Notes: generated by a model from the letters alone, not told the origin. A stretch of 8,517 nt of DNA from an uncultured Eubacteriales bacterium (GCA_900557655.1 USTX01000022.1:1-8517); one strand, 5' to 3'. Shown: positions 1 to 6,667, counted from the first letter of the stretch. Numbers and translations: made by a program.

Positions 1-710
1 GTAATGTATCCTCCGCCCATCGAAAAGTTAGATAGATATAAAAGCCCATCGCCGCGCGCAAGGCACACATTGGTTGTTATGTACCCGCAATCAACCATCA
101 AGCAATACCTATCCCTGACCTGCGGCTCAAATAAATGCAAAACCTCGGCAAGACATGCGCTTACGTACCACGTGTCTTTAACGCCAAGTTCGCTTAAAAT
201 CTCTTCAATAAAATCAAGAAAATTGTTTTCAGCAAGGCAATAACTTATAAGCCCTGACAGGTGCTGACACACTGCCCCGCGCGGGTCTATAACACGACGC
301 CCGTCTTCAAGCGTGAAATAGACTGGGCTTTTGTTAATAACCGTGTGGGTTGGGTGGTTTTTAAAACTGTTGCCAATATAAAAAAGTTGGTTTATTTCGC
401 TGTCTGTTATGCGACGCTTTTTAGGCAGGTTAAGTTTGACGTCTTTGCAAACAACGCTTGTCATTTCTCCCGGAACGCCAACAAATATCGCCGTAACCTT
501 CTCTCCGCACGAACTTTCGGCATTCGCAAGCGCCAACGCGATGGCCATTTTAACCTTTTCAGGCTCGATAAACTGGCCGTTTTCAAACCCCGCATAATCA
601 GCCATTCCACGCCCACGGATTTTAAAGGTGTTGTTAACCCCGCGCTCACCTATCAAAACGGTCATTGCTGATGACCCAATATCTAAAACCGCAACGCTTT
701 TGTTTCCCAT
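1..710 (-). CDS. ftsA: Cell division protein FtsA (actin-like), N-terminal 236 residues, 3' end off the window
   Basis: FtsA is an actin-fold ATPase that anchors FtsZ filaments to the inner face of the membrane and recruits later division proteins. The reading frame is open from the ATG at 710 to the left edge. Residues 9-22 hold the first phosphate loop (LDIGSSAMTVLIG). Residues 34-115 match the usual FtsA layout: a GRG...G stretch, a helix rich in A and E, a VGVPGE strand, then the region that forms the FtsA-specific 1C subdomain. Residues 205-236 correspond to the second phosphate loop and the following GGG segment. That loop reads DCGYITTN, where FtsA proteins usually have DIGGGTTD, so this is a divergent member. 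A GGGGG ribosome binding site lies about five bases before the ATG. Position after murA and ftsQ supports the call; ftsZ would be expected next, outside the window. MreB, the other actin-like candidate, fits the context less well. Confidence 0.85.
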   Translation of the reverse strand, partial: MGNKSVAVLDIGSSAMTVLIGERGVNNTFKIRGRGMADYAGFENGQFIEPEKVKMAIALALANAESSCGEKVTAIFVGVPGEMTSVVCKDVKLNLPKKRRITDSEINQLFYIGNSFKNHPTHTVINKSPVYFTLEDGRRVIDPRGAVCQHLSGLISYCLAENNFLDFIEEILSELGVKDTWYVSACLAEVLHLFEPQVRDRYCLMVDCGYITTNVCLARGDGLLYLSNFSMGGGYI

Positions 711-749
711 TTTTACCCCCAAAAGGCATACTCTTACTACTTCAATTTA

Positions 750-779
750 AATATACAATAATTTTAAGTGCTATGTCAA
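750..779 (-). promoter_or_regulatory. Sigma-A-type promoter for ftsA
   Basis: On the minus strand a perfect -35 box TTGACA (774-779) is followed after 18 bases by TATATT (750-755), five of six matches to the -10 consensus. It lies downstream of the ftsQ terminator and about 40 bases ahead of the ftsA start. ftsA, and whatever follows it, can thus be transcribed independently of murA-ftsQ. Inferred from sequence only. Confidence 0.7.
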
Positions 780-825
780 ACATAATACATTATTATTTTA
801 GACTAAAAACAAACTTTTAATTTAA

Positions 826-851
826 AAAACGGCCTTAAATAAAGCCGTTTT
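826..851 (-). terminator. Intrinsic terminator after ftsQ
   Basis: AAAACGGC (826-833) and GCCGTTTT (844-851) are perfect 8-bp complements around a 10-base loop. Read on the minus strand, the stem ends in a run of six T. It starts 30 bases after the ftsQ stop codon and should end the murA-ftsQ transcript. The other strand also carries T after the stem, but no plus-strand gene feeds into it. Confidence 0.8.
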
Positions 852-880
852 GATAAAGTTGAAAGTTTAAATATTGATTT

Positions 881-1720
881 TTATTTCTTAATTCCGTTGA
901 CGGTGACTTTAAACGTCCCGTCAGATTCGCTGTCTCCCATGTTATAGCCTGATGAAACAGTTATTGTTGTGTTTTTAAGGTCTTCTTCGCTTAGTCCACT
1001 GTTTTGAACCTTGGTGTTATACACCTCGTATGCGCACACGATTTTGGCGCTTATATTTTGGCTGCCTTCAAGGATAATTTTAACCTCGTCATTGTTGTTT
1101 ATGATAGTGATTTCCTGCTCGCCCGTTACTTCGTTGGTGCTGATATTTATTGACTTTAAACTGGTTATCGAAATGTTAGACTGTTTGCCCATAACGCCCG
1201 CAAAGATGTCCGCCATAACGCTTGTAATGTGCGCGTCTGAAAGCTGGTCTCCCGCGCGTTTACCATCTGGTATTGTAAAGCTTAAAAGGGTTGGAAAATT
1301 GATAAGATTGCTTGAAAAATTCACGTTATCACTTAGAATTTTAAGGTCGCTATCAAGGCAATAATAGGTTGACCCAACCTGCACCTTAAACACTGGCTGA
1401 CGCTCAACGATATGAATAATCGCTTTGTTAGGGAACTTGCGCTCAACTTTTACAACCTTTGCAAACGGATAGGCCTTTTCGATTTTTGCAATATTGTTTT
1501 TATAGTTTAAAAATAGGATATTTTTGCCATATGAAAACTCACCCGTTTTGATAATCTCGTCTTTTTTATACCCCTCACCAACCGAGTTTGCGCTGGCTAC
1601 CGACGAATAAACAACCTCAACATTTTTAAGCGAAAAAAGCGCGCTGGTCAAAACGACCAAAACAAAAATCGCCGCAATGATTGACAAAATTATAACAAGT
1701 CTTTTTCTACTTTTAAGCAT
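881..1720 (-). CDS. ftsQ: Cell division protein FtsQ/DivIB
   Basis: FtsQ (DivIB in Bacillus) is a bitopic membrane protein that, with FtsB/DivIC and FtsL, regulates the septal peptidoglycan synthase. The 279-residue product has the standard architecture. Residues 1-7 form a short basic cytoplasmic tail and residues 8-30 one hydrophobic membrane span. A POTRA domain covers about residues 32-108, with the typical GKNILFLNYKNNI and YPFAKVVKVERKFPNKAIIHIVERQP segments. The β domain follows, beginning with the conserved 'CLDSDLKIL' strand at 121-129. A roughly 20-residue polar tail ends the protein. Length is normal for the family. An AGGGGA ribosome binding site precedes the ATG. The gene lies 45 bases after murA with no terminator between, so the two are probably one transcript, and a terminator follows it. 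Confidence 0.9.
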   Translation of the reverse strand: MLKSRKRLVIILSIIAAIFVLVVLTSALFSLKNVEVVYSSVASANSVGEGYKKDEIIKTGEFSYGKNILFLNYKNNIAKIEKAYPFAKVVKVERKFPNKAIIHIVERQPVFKVQVGSTYYCLDSDLKILSDNVNFSSNLINFPTLLSFTIPDGKRAGDQLSDAHITSVMADIFAGVMGKQSNISITSLKSINISTNEVTGEQEITIINNNDEVKIILEGSQNISAKIVCAYEVYNTKVQNSGLSEEDLKNTTITVSSGYNMGDSESDGTFKVTVNGIKK

Positions 1721-1765
1721 ACGTTCCCCTAATAAAAAATGTATTTAAGCAACAACTTTTGCGCA

Positions 1766-3022
1766 TTAATCGGTTATACGCTCTATCTGGGCACCGACGT
1801 GATTAAGCTTTTCTTCCACCTCAAAGTACCCGCGGTCAACATATTCGATGTTGTTAACAACCGTCTCGCCCCGTGCGCACAGCCCCGCAAGAACAAGGCT
1901 TGCCCCGCCGCGAAGGTCGGTTGCGTTGACCTCTGCGCCGCACAGTTTTTTAACGCCGCGCACGATCGCCATCCTGTCACGCACTGTAATGTTTGCGCCC
2001 ATCTTTTTCAGTTCGGGCACGTGCTTAAACCGCGTCTCAAACAGGTTTTCGGTTATAACACTTATACCGTCACTTATCGCGCACATCGCCATCACCTGTG
2101 CCTGTAAGTCGGTAGGAACCCCCGGATACGGCTGTGTTTCAATGCTGGTTATTGCCGCAGGTCGCGCTGTTGCTTCTATATTTATTGTATCACGATTAAA
2201 ATCGATTTTGCAACCAGAATTGCGCAGTTTATTGATTAAAGAAAAAACATTTTCAAAATTTGCGTTTTTAAGGGTCAGTTTTCCGCCCGTCATCGCCGCA
2301 GCAATAAGGTAGGTGCCCGTTACTATGCGGTCAGAAATCGGCTGGTATTCGCCCCCGCCAAGTGCCTTAACGCCCGTAACCACGATGGTTGAACTGCCCG
2401 CCCCAACAATGCGCCCGCCGATGCTGTTGATAAACGCCGCAAGGTCAACAATTTCGGGCTCTTTGGCTGCATTTAAAATCGTGGTTGTTCCGCTCGTTAG
2501 TACCCCCGCCATCATTATATTTTCGGTAGCACCAACGCTTGGATAGTCAAGATGCACCACAGTCGGCGTGATTTTTTCGGCGTGACAGTCAATAAAACCA
2601 AACTCTTCGTCAATGTTGACGCCAAGTGCCCTCAGCCCCGCAAGGTGAAGGTCTATCGGGCGCCTACCGATGTCACACCCCCCAGGATACGCCACGCGCG
2701 CTCGCTTAAACCGCGCAACTAGCGGCCCCAGCATAAAAATAGACGACCGGATGTCTTTGGCCAAAATGTGCGGAATTTCAAAGTTTGAAATGCTGCTGTT
2801 GTCAATAATCGCGTCGGTGTCAGTAAGCAAAATGCGCCCGCCCATCGCGCGCAAAATGTCAAACATCTTAAACACGTCGCTTATGTGCGGAATATTTTTT
2901 AAAACTATCCTTTTTTCGGTAAGTATACTTGCTGCGATGATAGGAAGCGCGGCGTTTTTGCTTGTTTCAACCTCGATAATCCCGTCAAGCCTTTTTCCTC
3001 CGTGAATGCGAAATTTGGTCAT
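1766..3022 (-). CDS. murA: UDP-N-acetylglucosamine 1-carboxyvinyltransferase MurA
   Basis: MurA transfers enolpyruvate from PEP to UDP-GlcNAc, the first committed step of peptidoglycan synthesis in the cytosol. With the start at 3022 the protein has 418 residues, the usual length. Residue numbering nearly matches E. coli MurA: K22 and N23 in SKNAALP, the reactive cysteine C116 in PGGCDIGRRP, the general base D305 in PGVPTDLQAQ, and R397 in VDRGY. The cysteine predicts the fosfomycin-sensitive type. The residues just before K22 read VETS where VSGA is common. An in-frame ATG at 3034 would add four residues but has no ribosome binding site. The ATG at 3022 has GGGGG six bases upstream and gives the canonical MTKFRIHGG start. 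This is the first gene of its strand here, so a promoter must lie in 3023-3176, but I could not pick a convincing one. Confidence 0.96.
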   Translation of the reverse strand: MTKFRIHGGKRLDGIIEVETSKNAALPIIAASILTEKRIVLKNIPHISDVFKMFDILRAMGGRILLTDTDAIIDNSSISNFEIPHILAKDIRSSIFMLGPLVARFKRARVAYPGGCDIGRRPIDLHLAGLRALGVNIDEEFGFIDCHAEKITPTVVHLDYPSVGATENIMMAGVLTSGTTTILNAAKEPEIVDLAAFINSIGGRIVGAGSSTIVVTGVKALGGGEYQPISDRIVTGTYLIAAAMTGGKLTLKNANFENVFSLINKLRNSGCKIDFNRDTINIEATARPAAITSIETQPYPGVPTDLQAQVMAMCAISDGISVITENLFETRFKHVPELKKMGANITVRDRMAIVRGVKKLCGAEVNATDLRGGASLVLAGLCARGETVVNNIEYVDRGYFEVEEKLNHVGAQIERITD

Positions 3023-3116
3023 ACTCGCCCCCACATTGGTTAAACATTATTACATTTTATATTACTCCGTTCCACAAAAATTTGTTACCTCTTTATTGTT
3101 ATGTTTAATAAAAAAC

Positions 3117-3145
3117 TTTACATTACTTCTTGAACGCTGTATAAT
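3117..3145 (+). promoter_or_regulatory. Sigma-A-type promoter for the glycosyltransferase gene
   Basis: TTTACA (3117-3122), a 17-base spacer and a perfect TATAAT (3140-3145) lie about 30 bases ahead of the glycosyltransferase start. Transcription would begin near 3152 and give a leader of roughly 25 bases. This placement supports the ATG at 3177 over any start further upstream. Confidence 0.8.
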
Positions 3146-3176
3146 TTATTTATATTTAAATAACAAAGGATACAAA

Positions 3177-4316
3177 ATGGAAATTACAATAGTTTGTGAT
3201 GTGCTTGGAAAAGAAAATAATGGAACAACGATTGCTGCGATGAACCTTATTCGCTATCTAAAAAAACAAGGACACAAAGTTAAGGTTTTATGTGCAGACG
3301 CTGATAAGATTGACCAAGAGGATTTTTATGTTGTTCCTAGTAGAGATTTTGGAAAAATGCTTAACTCATATGTAGCAAAAGTTGGTGTTACGATAGCCAA
3401 GCCTAACGAAAGCATCGTTAAAAGTGCGATCCAAGGCAGCGATGTTGTTCATATAATGGTGCCGCTTAGTTTGGGTATGTGTGCTGTTAAAATAGCAAAA
3501 GAAATGAATATCCCGATTACAGCAGGCTTTCATATGCAAGCAGAAAATCTAACTTCTTATTTTAAACTTAATAAAATTAAGCCGATAAATAATCTGGTTT
3601 ATAACTATATTTGGAAAAACACTTATCAATATGTTGCTGCCATTCACTATCCAACAACCTTTATACGCAACATCTTTGAAAACAGCATAAAAAAGACTAC
3701 GCCGGGATACGTCATATCTAATGGCGTTCATGATTATGTTAAAAAAAGAAACATTGAAAAGCCCAACAATTTGAAAGACAAAATTATAATTTTGTCTACG
3801 GGGCGATATGCTCGTGAAAAATCTCAAGATACCCTTATAAAAGCGATTTATCATTCAAAATATAAAAACCAAATTCAGCTAATTTTAGGGGGGTTAGGGC
3901 CAAAAGAAAAAAAATATAAACATTTGGCAAAAAGGCTTCCAATAGCACCTATCTTTAAGTTTTTTGCACGTAACGAAATTATTGACGTTTTAAATTACTC
4001 AGACCTTTATGTTCACCCCGCCGAAGTTGAACTTGAGGGAATTGCTTGTTTAGAAGCTATTATGTGTGGCAAACTGACAATCGTGTCAGATTCAAAGCTT
4101 TCAGCAACAAAAGACTTTGCAGTTGATGATCGTTGTGTATTCAAATGCCGAAACCCAAAAGACCTAGCCCGAGTTATTGACTTTTGGATAGATAACCCAA
4201 AAGAAAAGTCAATGATCGAACAAAAGTATCTTCTTTCAAGCCAAGTTTATAACCAAAACGATTGCATGCAAAGAATGGAAGAAATGCTGCAAGATGTTGT
4301 AAATAAAAAAGCGTAG
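3177..4316 (+). CDS. GT4-type (GT-B fold) glycosyltransferase
   Basis: This 379-residue retaining glycosyltransferase probably moves a sugar from a nucleotide-sugar donor to a lipid or cell-envelope acceptor. Residues 1-38 look like the first Rossmann unit (MEITIVCDV, then a glycine/threonine turn and an LKKQGHKVKVL helix-strand). The linker carries VISNGVH (179-185), and the C-terminal Rossmann domain opens with IILSTGRYAREKSQDTLIKA (204-223). The nucleotide-sugar EX7E motif is E285-E293 in HPAEVELEGIACLEA. There is no membrane span, so it is likely cytosolic or peripherally attached. The frame is open upstream to 3006, but that stretch contains the promoter. The ATG at 3177 has AAAGGA six bases before it. 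The overall pattern recalls diacylglycerol glucosyltransferases of low-GC Gram-positives, but the acceptor cannot be read from sequence. It is divergent from murA and looks AT-richer in codon use. Confidence 0.85.
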   Translation: MEITIVCDVLGKENNGTTIAAMNLIRYLKKQGHKVKVLCADADKIDQEDFYVVPSRDFGKMLNSYVAKVGVTIAKPNESIVKSAIQGSDVVHIMVPLSLGMCAVKIAKEMNIPITAGFHMQAENLTSYFKLNKIKPINNLVYNYIWKNTYQYVAAIHYPTTFIRNIFENSIKKTTPGYVISNGVHDYVKKRNIEKPNNLKDKIIILSTGRYAREKSQDTLIKAIYHSKYKNQIQLILGGLGPKEKKYKHLAKRLPIAPIFKFFARNEIIDVLNYSDLYVHPAEVELEGIACLEAIMCGKLTIVSDSKLSATKDFAVDDRCVFKCRNPKDLARVIDFWIDNPKEKSMIEQKYLLSSQVYNQNDCMQRMEEMLQDVVNKKA

Positions 4317-4342
4317 ACGCTAGTTAGAGTCATAGCCTACGC
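4311..4342. terminator. Bidirectional hairpin between convergent genes
   Basis: GCGTAG (4311-4316) pairs with CTACGC (4337-4342). An inner GCTA (4319-4322) pairs with TAGC (4333-4336) after a two-base bulge, leaving a 10-base loop. The left arm includes the stop codon of the glycosyltransferase gene. On the minus strand the stem is followed by TTTTTTATTT, so it ends transcripts from the convergent gene at 4455-4886 well. On the plus strand the T-rich stretch starts only about ten bases later, so that direction is weaker. Confidence 0.65.
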
Positions 4343-4454
4343 GAATGCAGATATCTTTTATTTATATTTTTAATAGTGCATGTGTTTAGTATAATTCGCT
4401 CTTATTTTCTTTTTTACACTCTCTATTTTTTACAACACGAGCTAATAAAGCGGG

Positions 4455-4886
4455 TTACAACTCAATTTTTGACGCGCGGGCGGTAAGAATTTGGTTAATA
4501 AGGCTTTCGTTCGCGTAATAAACGTGGTCGCAATCTTCTAAAATTTGCTCGTTTTCGCTGGTGATGTCGTCTGGGTTTATAATATATGCCTTGTACGCCG
4601 CGGTCACGTTGCTTTTAAGCGGCTCGGGCAAGATTTGACTTAGCGCGTTAACATACTCTTTTAAGTTGGCGTTTGATGACACGTTGTCAAAATGGCAAAA
4701 ATGGCCGCCATCGTTAATGCCATTAAGGTATTCCATCAGTTCGGCATATGGAGATTCTATCTTTCCCTCAGCCCACAAATCCCACATCTTGTTCCACTGT
4801 AAACTTTCTTGTGACAGTGTTTCCGCCGCGGGCGCAACATCAGCCCCCGCCTTTTTCTTTTTCTTAAAAATATTAAATATACACAT
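4455..4886 (-). CDS. DMP19/DUF4375-like small protein
   Basis: The 143-residue product starts with a short hydrophobic and polylysine stretch (MCIFNIFKKKKK) and continues as a mostly helical, acidic soluble protein. Residues 48-68 (AELMEYLNGINDGGHFCHFDN) resemble the signature helix and NGGF-type turn of the DMP19 (DUF4375) family. Residues 72-101, with ALSQILPEPLK and AYKAY, fit the helices that usually follow, and the acidic ILEDCDHVYY at 115-124 fits the family tail. The name comes from a Neisseria DNA-mimic protein, but most members have no known role, so I assign none. AAAGGGGAAGGGG before the ATG is a strong ribosome binding site. The gene has its own promoter candidate and stands between two terminators, so it is probably monocistronic. 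The family call rests on pattern memory, not an alignment. Confidence 0.6.
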   Translation of the reverse strand: MCIFNIFKKKKKAGADVAPAAETLSQESLQWNKMWDLWAEGKIESPYAELMEYLNGINDGGHFCHFDNVSSNANLKEYVNALSQILPEPLKSNVTAAYKAYIINPDDITSENEQILEDCDHVYYANESLINQILTARASKIEL

Positions 4887-4944
4887 ACCCCTTCCCCTTT
4901 CGCGCTTATTTCATTTAATCAATCGCGCATTTTTATCTATCTAA

Positions 4945-4974
4945 ATTTTACTCCAAACACCGCCCCGCCGTCAA
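4945..4974 (-). promoter_or_regulatory. Promoter candidate for the DMP19-like gene
   Basis: On the minus strand TTGACG (4969-4974), 18 bases, then TAAAAT (4945-4950): five of six matches in each box. It lies about 60 bases ahead of the ATG at 4886 and downstream of the terminator at 5028-5049, which fits a single-gene transcript. Confidence 0.55.
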
Positions 4975-5027
4975 ACAAATCCACCATATAAAGCCCGCCT
5001 TTACCCAAAACCCAATCATCAAAAAAA

Positions 5028-5049
5028 CGCATACCGATTAGGGTATGCG
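5028..5049 (-). terminator. Intrinsic terminator of the membrane-protein gene
   Basis: CGCATACC (5028-5035) and GGTATGCG (5042-5049) form a perfect 8-bp stem with a 6-base loop. On the minus strand seven T follow directly. It begins 21 bases after the stop codon of the gene at 5071-5718. Confidence 0.88.
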
Positions 5050-5070
5050 ATGCTTGTGTAATGAAACTTT

Positions 5071-5718
5071 TTAAGCGCTTTCGCCGCTGTCAATGGTACT
5101 GATTAGGTCATCATAGTTAAAACAACGTATACGCAACTTTTGCTTTACTATTGTGTGTCGTTTAGTATTTGACTGAAATCCAACAGTAAATTTTGTTCCT
5201 TTGCGGTTTAAATTGGCTAAGGTGGTATAATTGTCATTTATTTTTTGTTTCAACAGGCTTTCAGGGGCACCGTTGTCTGTTTCGGAAAATACAAGAACTT
5301 CAAATTCAAGGTCATAAATGCCCTGAGTCCCTGATGGCACAACAAAGTATTCACTGCTTGCGCTTTCTACTGTCAAAACTTCGCCAGTATCAATATTTTT
5401 TATCGATTTAAGAAAAAGATTAGGATAATCGCTGTTGTCTACTCCCAAATAAAACTGGTCAAAAAATTTAAAGTCGTTAGAAGTATCGTTTGTAATCATC
5501 AGCCTCATGGTTGACGCTATTGAATATCTATACGTGCCATTATCAAGTGTCAATTTGTTACATTCTTCATGCTCGGTCATTTCAAATTTAATGCCGTCAA
5601 CCTCCGCGCTTGCAAACTCCTTGTTTTTGTTGACTAAAACAATGGTAAGCGTAACCGCAAGCACAACCACAACAACAATACTTACAACTATTAGCCAAAT
5701 TTTAGCTGATTTTTTCAT
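5071..5718 (-). CDS. Single-pass membrane protein of unknown function with extracytoplasmic domain
   Basis: I do not recognise this 215-residue protein as a named family. It has a basic start (MKKSAK), one hydrophobic span at about residues 7-29 very rich in V and I, and a soluble domain of about 180 residues. No lipobox cysteine or peptidase site follows the span, so it is more likely an anchored than a secreted protein. The soluble part alternates β-type stretches (MRLMITNDTSNDFKFFDQFYLG, VVPSGTQGIYDLEFEVLVF), a pattern like immunoglobulin-like surface domains such as DUF4352. This is only a resemblance. The frame is open to a TTG at 5754, but the ATG at 5718 has AAGGGGA at proper spacing and is preferred. 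A consensus promoter containing a palindrome lies upstream, next to a divergent Xre-type regulator that probably represses it. A strong terminator follows. Confidence 0.8.
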   Translation of the reverse strand: MKKSAKIWLIVVSIVVVVVLAVTLTIVLVNKNKEFASAEVDGIKFEMTEHEECNKLTLDNGTYRYSIASTMRLMITNDTSNDFKFFDQFYLGVDNSDYPNLFLKSIKNIDTGEVLTVESASSEYFVVPSGTQGIYDLEFEVLVFSETDNGAPESLLKQKINDNYTTLANLNRKGTKFTVGFQSNTKRHTIVKQKLRIRCFNYDDLISTIDSGESA

Positions 5719-5806
5719 TTTGTTTCCCCTTTTGTTTGATTTAAATACCCCCAAATCCCAGTCGCGTTATGCTCGCTTTTCGGCTGAATTGGTTTGTATT
5801 GATAGT

Positions 5807-5836
5807 ATTATAAATCTTAGCATACTAAGATGTCAA
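5807..5836 (-). promoter_or_regulatory. Perfect consensus promoter of the membrane-protein gene
   Basis: On the minus strand TTGACA (5831-5836) and TATAAT (5807-5812) are both exact matches, separated by 18 bases. The leader is about 80 bases. Such a strong promoter with a palindrome in its spacer is expected to be kept off by a bound protein. Confidence 0.85.
5814..5831. promoter_or_regulatory. Palindromic operator inside the promoter spacer
   Basis: ATCTTAG (5814-5820), CATA, CTAAGAT (5825-5831) is a perfect 7-4-7 inverted repeat. It fills the spacer between -35 and -10 of the membrane-protein promoter, touching the last -35 base. A dimeric Xre-type repressor is encoded about 40 bases away, which makes it the likely binding protein. 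Binding here would block RNA polymerase. Confidence 0.7.
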
Positions 5837-5850
5837 GTATTTTTGCGATT

Positions 5851-5868
5851 TTATTAATATACTAAGAT
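5851..5868 (+). promoter_or_regulatory. Second, degenerate operator at the repressor gene's own start region
   Basis: CTAAGAT recurs exactly at 5862-5868, 37 bases after its copy in the first operator. The expected left arm (5851-5857) matches only four of seven positions, so the site is weaker. It overlaps TATACT (5858-5863), the best -10 candidate for the plus-strand repressor gene, and ends three bases before the ATG at 5871. It would serve autorepression. No good -35 box was found. Confidence 0.5.
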
Positions 5869-5870
5869 TG

Positions 5871-6083
5871 ATGATGTATTTTTCACAAAACCTTAAATAT
5901 TTGCGGTTAGAGCGCGGGTTGACCCAACCCGAGTTGGCGGCCGCCCTGCACGTCAGCAACGGGATGATTTCGTTTTGGGAAAACGGTAAATACGAGCCCA
6001 CGGCCTCAAACATAATCACCATAGCCGACTTTTTTAACATCACAACCGACGACCTTTTAAAAACCAACCTCGCCTTCTGCTAG
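5871..6083 (+). CDS. Xre/Cro-CI-type HTH transcriptional regulator (small, single domain)
   Basis: The 70-residue product is essentially one HTH_3 domain. Residues 7-16 (NLKYLRLERG) form helix 1, TQPELAAAL (18-26) helix 2, and SNGMISFWENGKYEP (29-43) the recognition helix with the family's WENGK turn. The last helices end in DFFNITTDDLLK. There is no added sensor domain, so DNA binding or protein level must be the control point. ATG codons occur at 5871 and 5874, with a TTG at 5868. No Shine-Dalgarno sequence precedes any of them. The only -10-like box (TATACT, 5858-5863) would start transcription at about 5870-5871, so the message may be leaderless. The gene is divergent from the membrane-protein gene and shares operator-like sequences with it. 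Confidence 0.9.
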   Translation: MMYFSQNLKYLRLERGLTQPELAAALHVSNGMISFWENGKYEPTASNIITIADFFNITTDDLLKTNLAFC

Positions 6084-6087
6084 CCCA

Positions 6088-6134
6088 TATTTCAATAGCA
6101 AAACAAAAAAACAGAGCGATTTCACCCTGTTTTT
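6088..6134. repeat. Repeated terminator element, copy 1 (hairpin 6108-6133)
   Basis: AAAACAGAGCGA (6108-6119) pairs with TCACCCTGTTTT (6122-6133) apart from two mismatched positions, and T-runs leave the stem on both strands. It ends the HTH gene on the plus strand and the GNAT gene on the minus strand. A near-identical copy lies at 6688-6725. The similarity includes the upstream TATTTCAA and A-rich flank, with an 8-9 base length difference, so this is a duplicated element and not just a shared hairpin shape. Confidence 0.75.
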
Positions 6135-6206
6135 AACTTCCCTTTTTACTAGCCAGCCGTTTTTGCCATATTGACAAAATTAATAATCGCAGCAAATTTG
6201 CTCAGT

Positions 6207-6650
6207 TTACGTTAGTTCTTTGTATAAGTAGGCACTAAAAAAATTCATATTCATTTGTTCAATATAAAATTTTAACAACTTTTTATAATCTTTTGACACG
6301 GCGTTTAATTCTAACACCTGTGCCCCTTTTTGCCTCGCTTCTTTTTCTAAAAATTTAAATAATTTTAATCCTACGTTCTTATTTCGCTTAGATGGCACAA
6401 CGTACATTTCTTCCAGATAAAAAACCTTGTCACCTTTTTTGACATAACTTTTGTCTTTCTTTGCAGCTTCAATCTCACCATATGCATAACCAATCACGAT
6501 GTCTTTATCTAGTGCGATTGCCACCTGTTTATCTTCAAAATATTTCTCATCATCAGCAACAATTCCGTTGCAACAACCCTCTTTTGCAAAGGCAGCACTT
6601 AAATCAGCAATAGCCTTTAACTCTTCCTTTTTAGCAAATCTTATAATCAT
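6207..6650 (-). CDS. GNAT-family N-acetyltransferase
   Basis: This 147-residue protein has the full GNAT fold and probably transfers an acetyl group from acetyl-CoA to an amine, in the cytosol. MIIRFAKKEELKAIADL is the typical first strand and helix, and IVIGYAYGEI (51-60) forms strands 2-3. FYLEEMYVVPSKRNKNVGLKLFKFLEKEA (77-105) is motif A with the acetyl-CoA loop. The loop reads RNKNVG, with asparagine in place of the usual first glycine. QVLELNAVSKD (111-121) and KLLKFYIEQMNM (124-135) are strand 5 and the following helix. The substrate cannot be told. GGGGAG lies five bases before the ATG. The gene is downstream of, and in line with, a predicted deacylase gene, but a terminator-like repeat separates them. 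Two copies of that repeat bracket it. Confidence 0.88.
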   Translation of the reverse strand: MIIRFAKKEELKAIADLSAAFAKEGCCNGIVADDEKYFEDKQVAIALDKDIVIGYAYGEIEAAKKDKSYVKKGDKVFYLEEMYVVPSKRNKNVGLKLFKFLEKEARQKGAQVLELNAVSKDYKKLLKFYIEQMNMNFFSAYLYKELT

Positions 6651-6667
6651 TTTTACTCCCCATTATA

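Noticed and set aside
261..671. Long plus-strand open frame opposite ftsA
   Set aside because: It is the antisense shadow of ftsA, with no ribosome binding site and no recognisable domain; similar shadows lie opposite murA, ftsQ and M20.
3146..3163. 18-base inverted repeat (TTATTTA-TATT-TAAATAA) over the glycosyltransferase transcript start
   Set aside because: It is made only of A and T in an AT-rich stretch, where such repeats arise easily, and no cognate regulator is evident.
3006..3176. 57-residue N-terminal extension of the glycosyltransferase
   Set aside because: The stretch contains the promoter (3117-3145) and has no ribosome binding site at its first ATG; the ATG at 3177 has both context and family fit.
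5752..5754. TTG start for the membrane protein (twelve extra residues)
   Set aside because: The added residues include the ribosome binding site of the ATG at 5718 and would put extra basic residues before a normal signal-anchor start.
6171..6176. TTGACA on the plus strand after the HTH gene
   Set aside because: No -10 box at 16-18 bases; it would only produce antisense to the GNAT gene.
6191..6202. 12-base palindrome AGCAAATTTGCT after the GNAT gene
   Set aside because: No loop, so no stable hairpin, and no promoter to act on.
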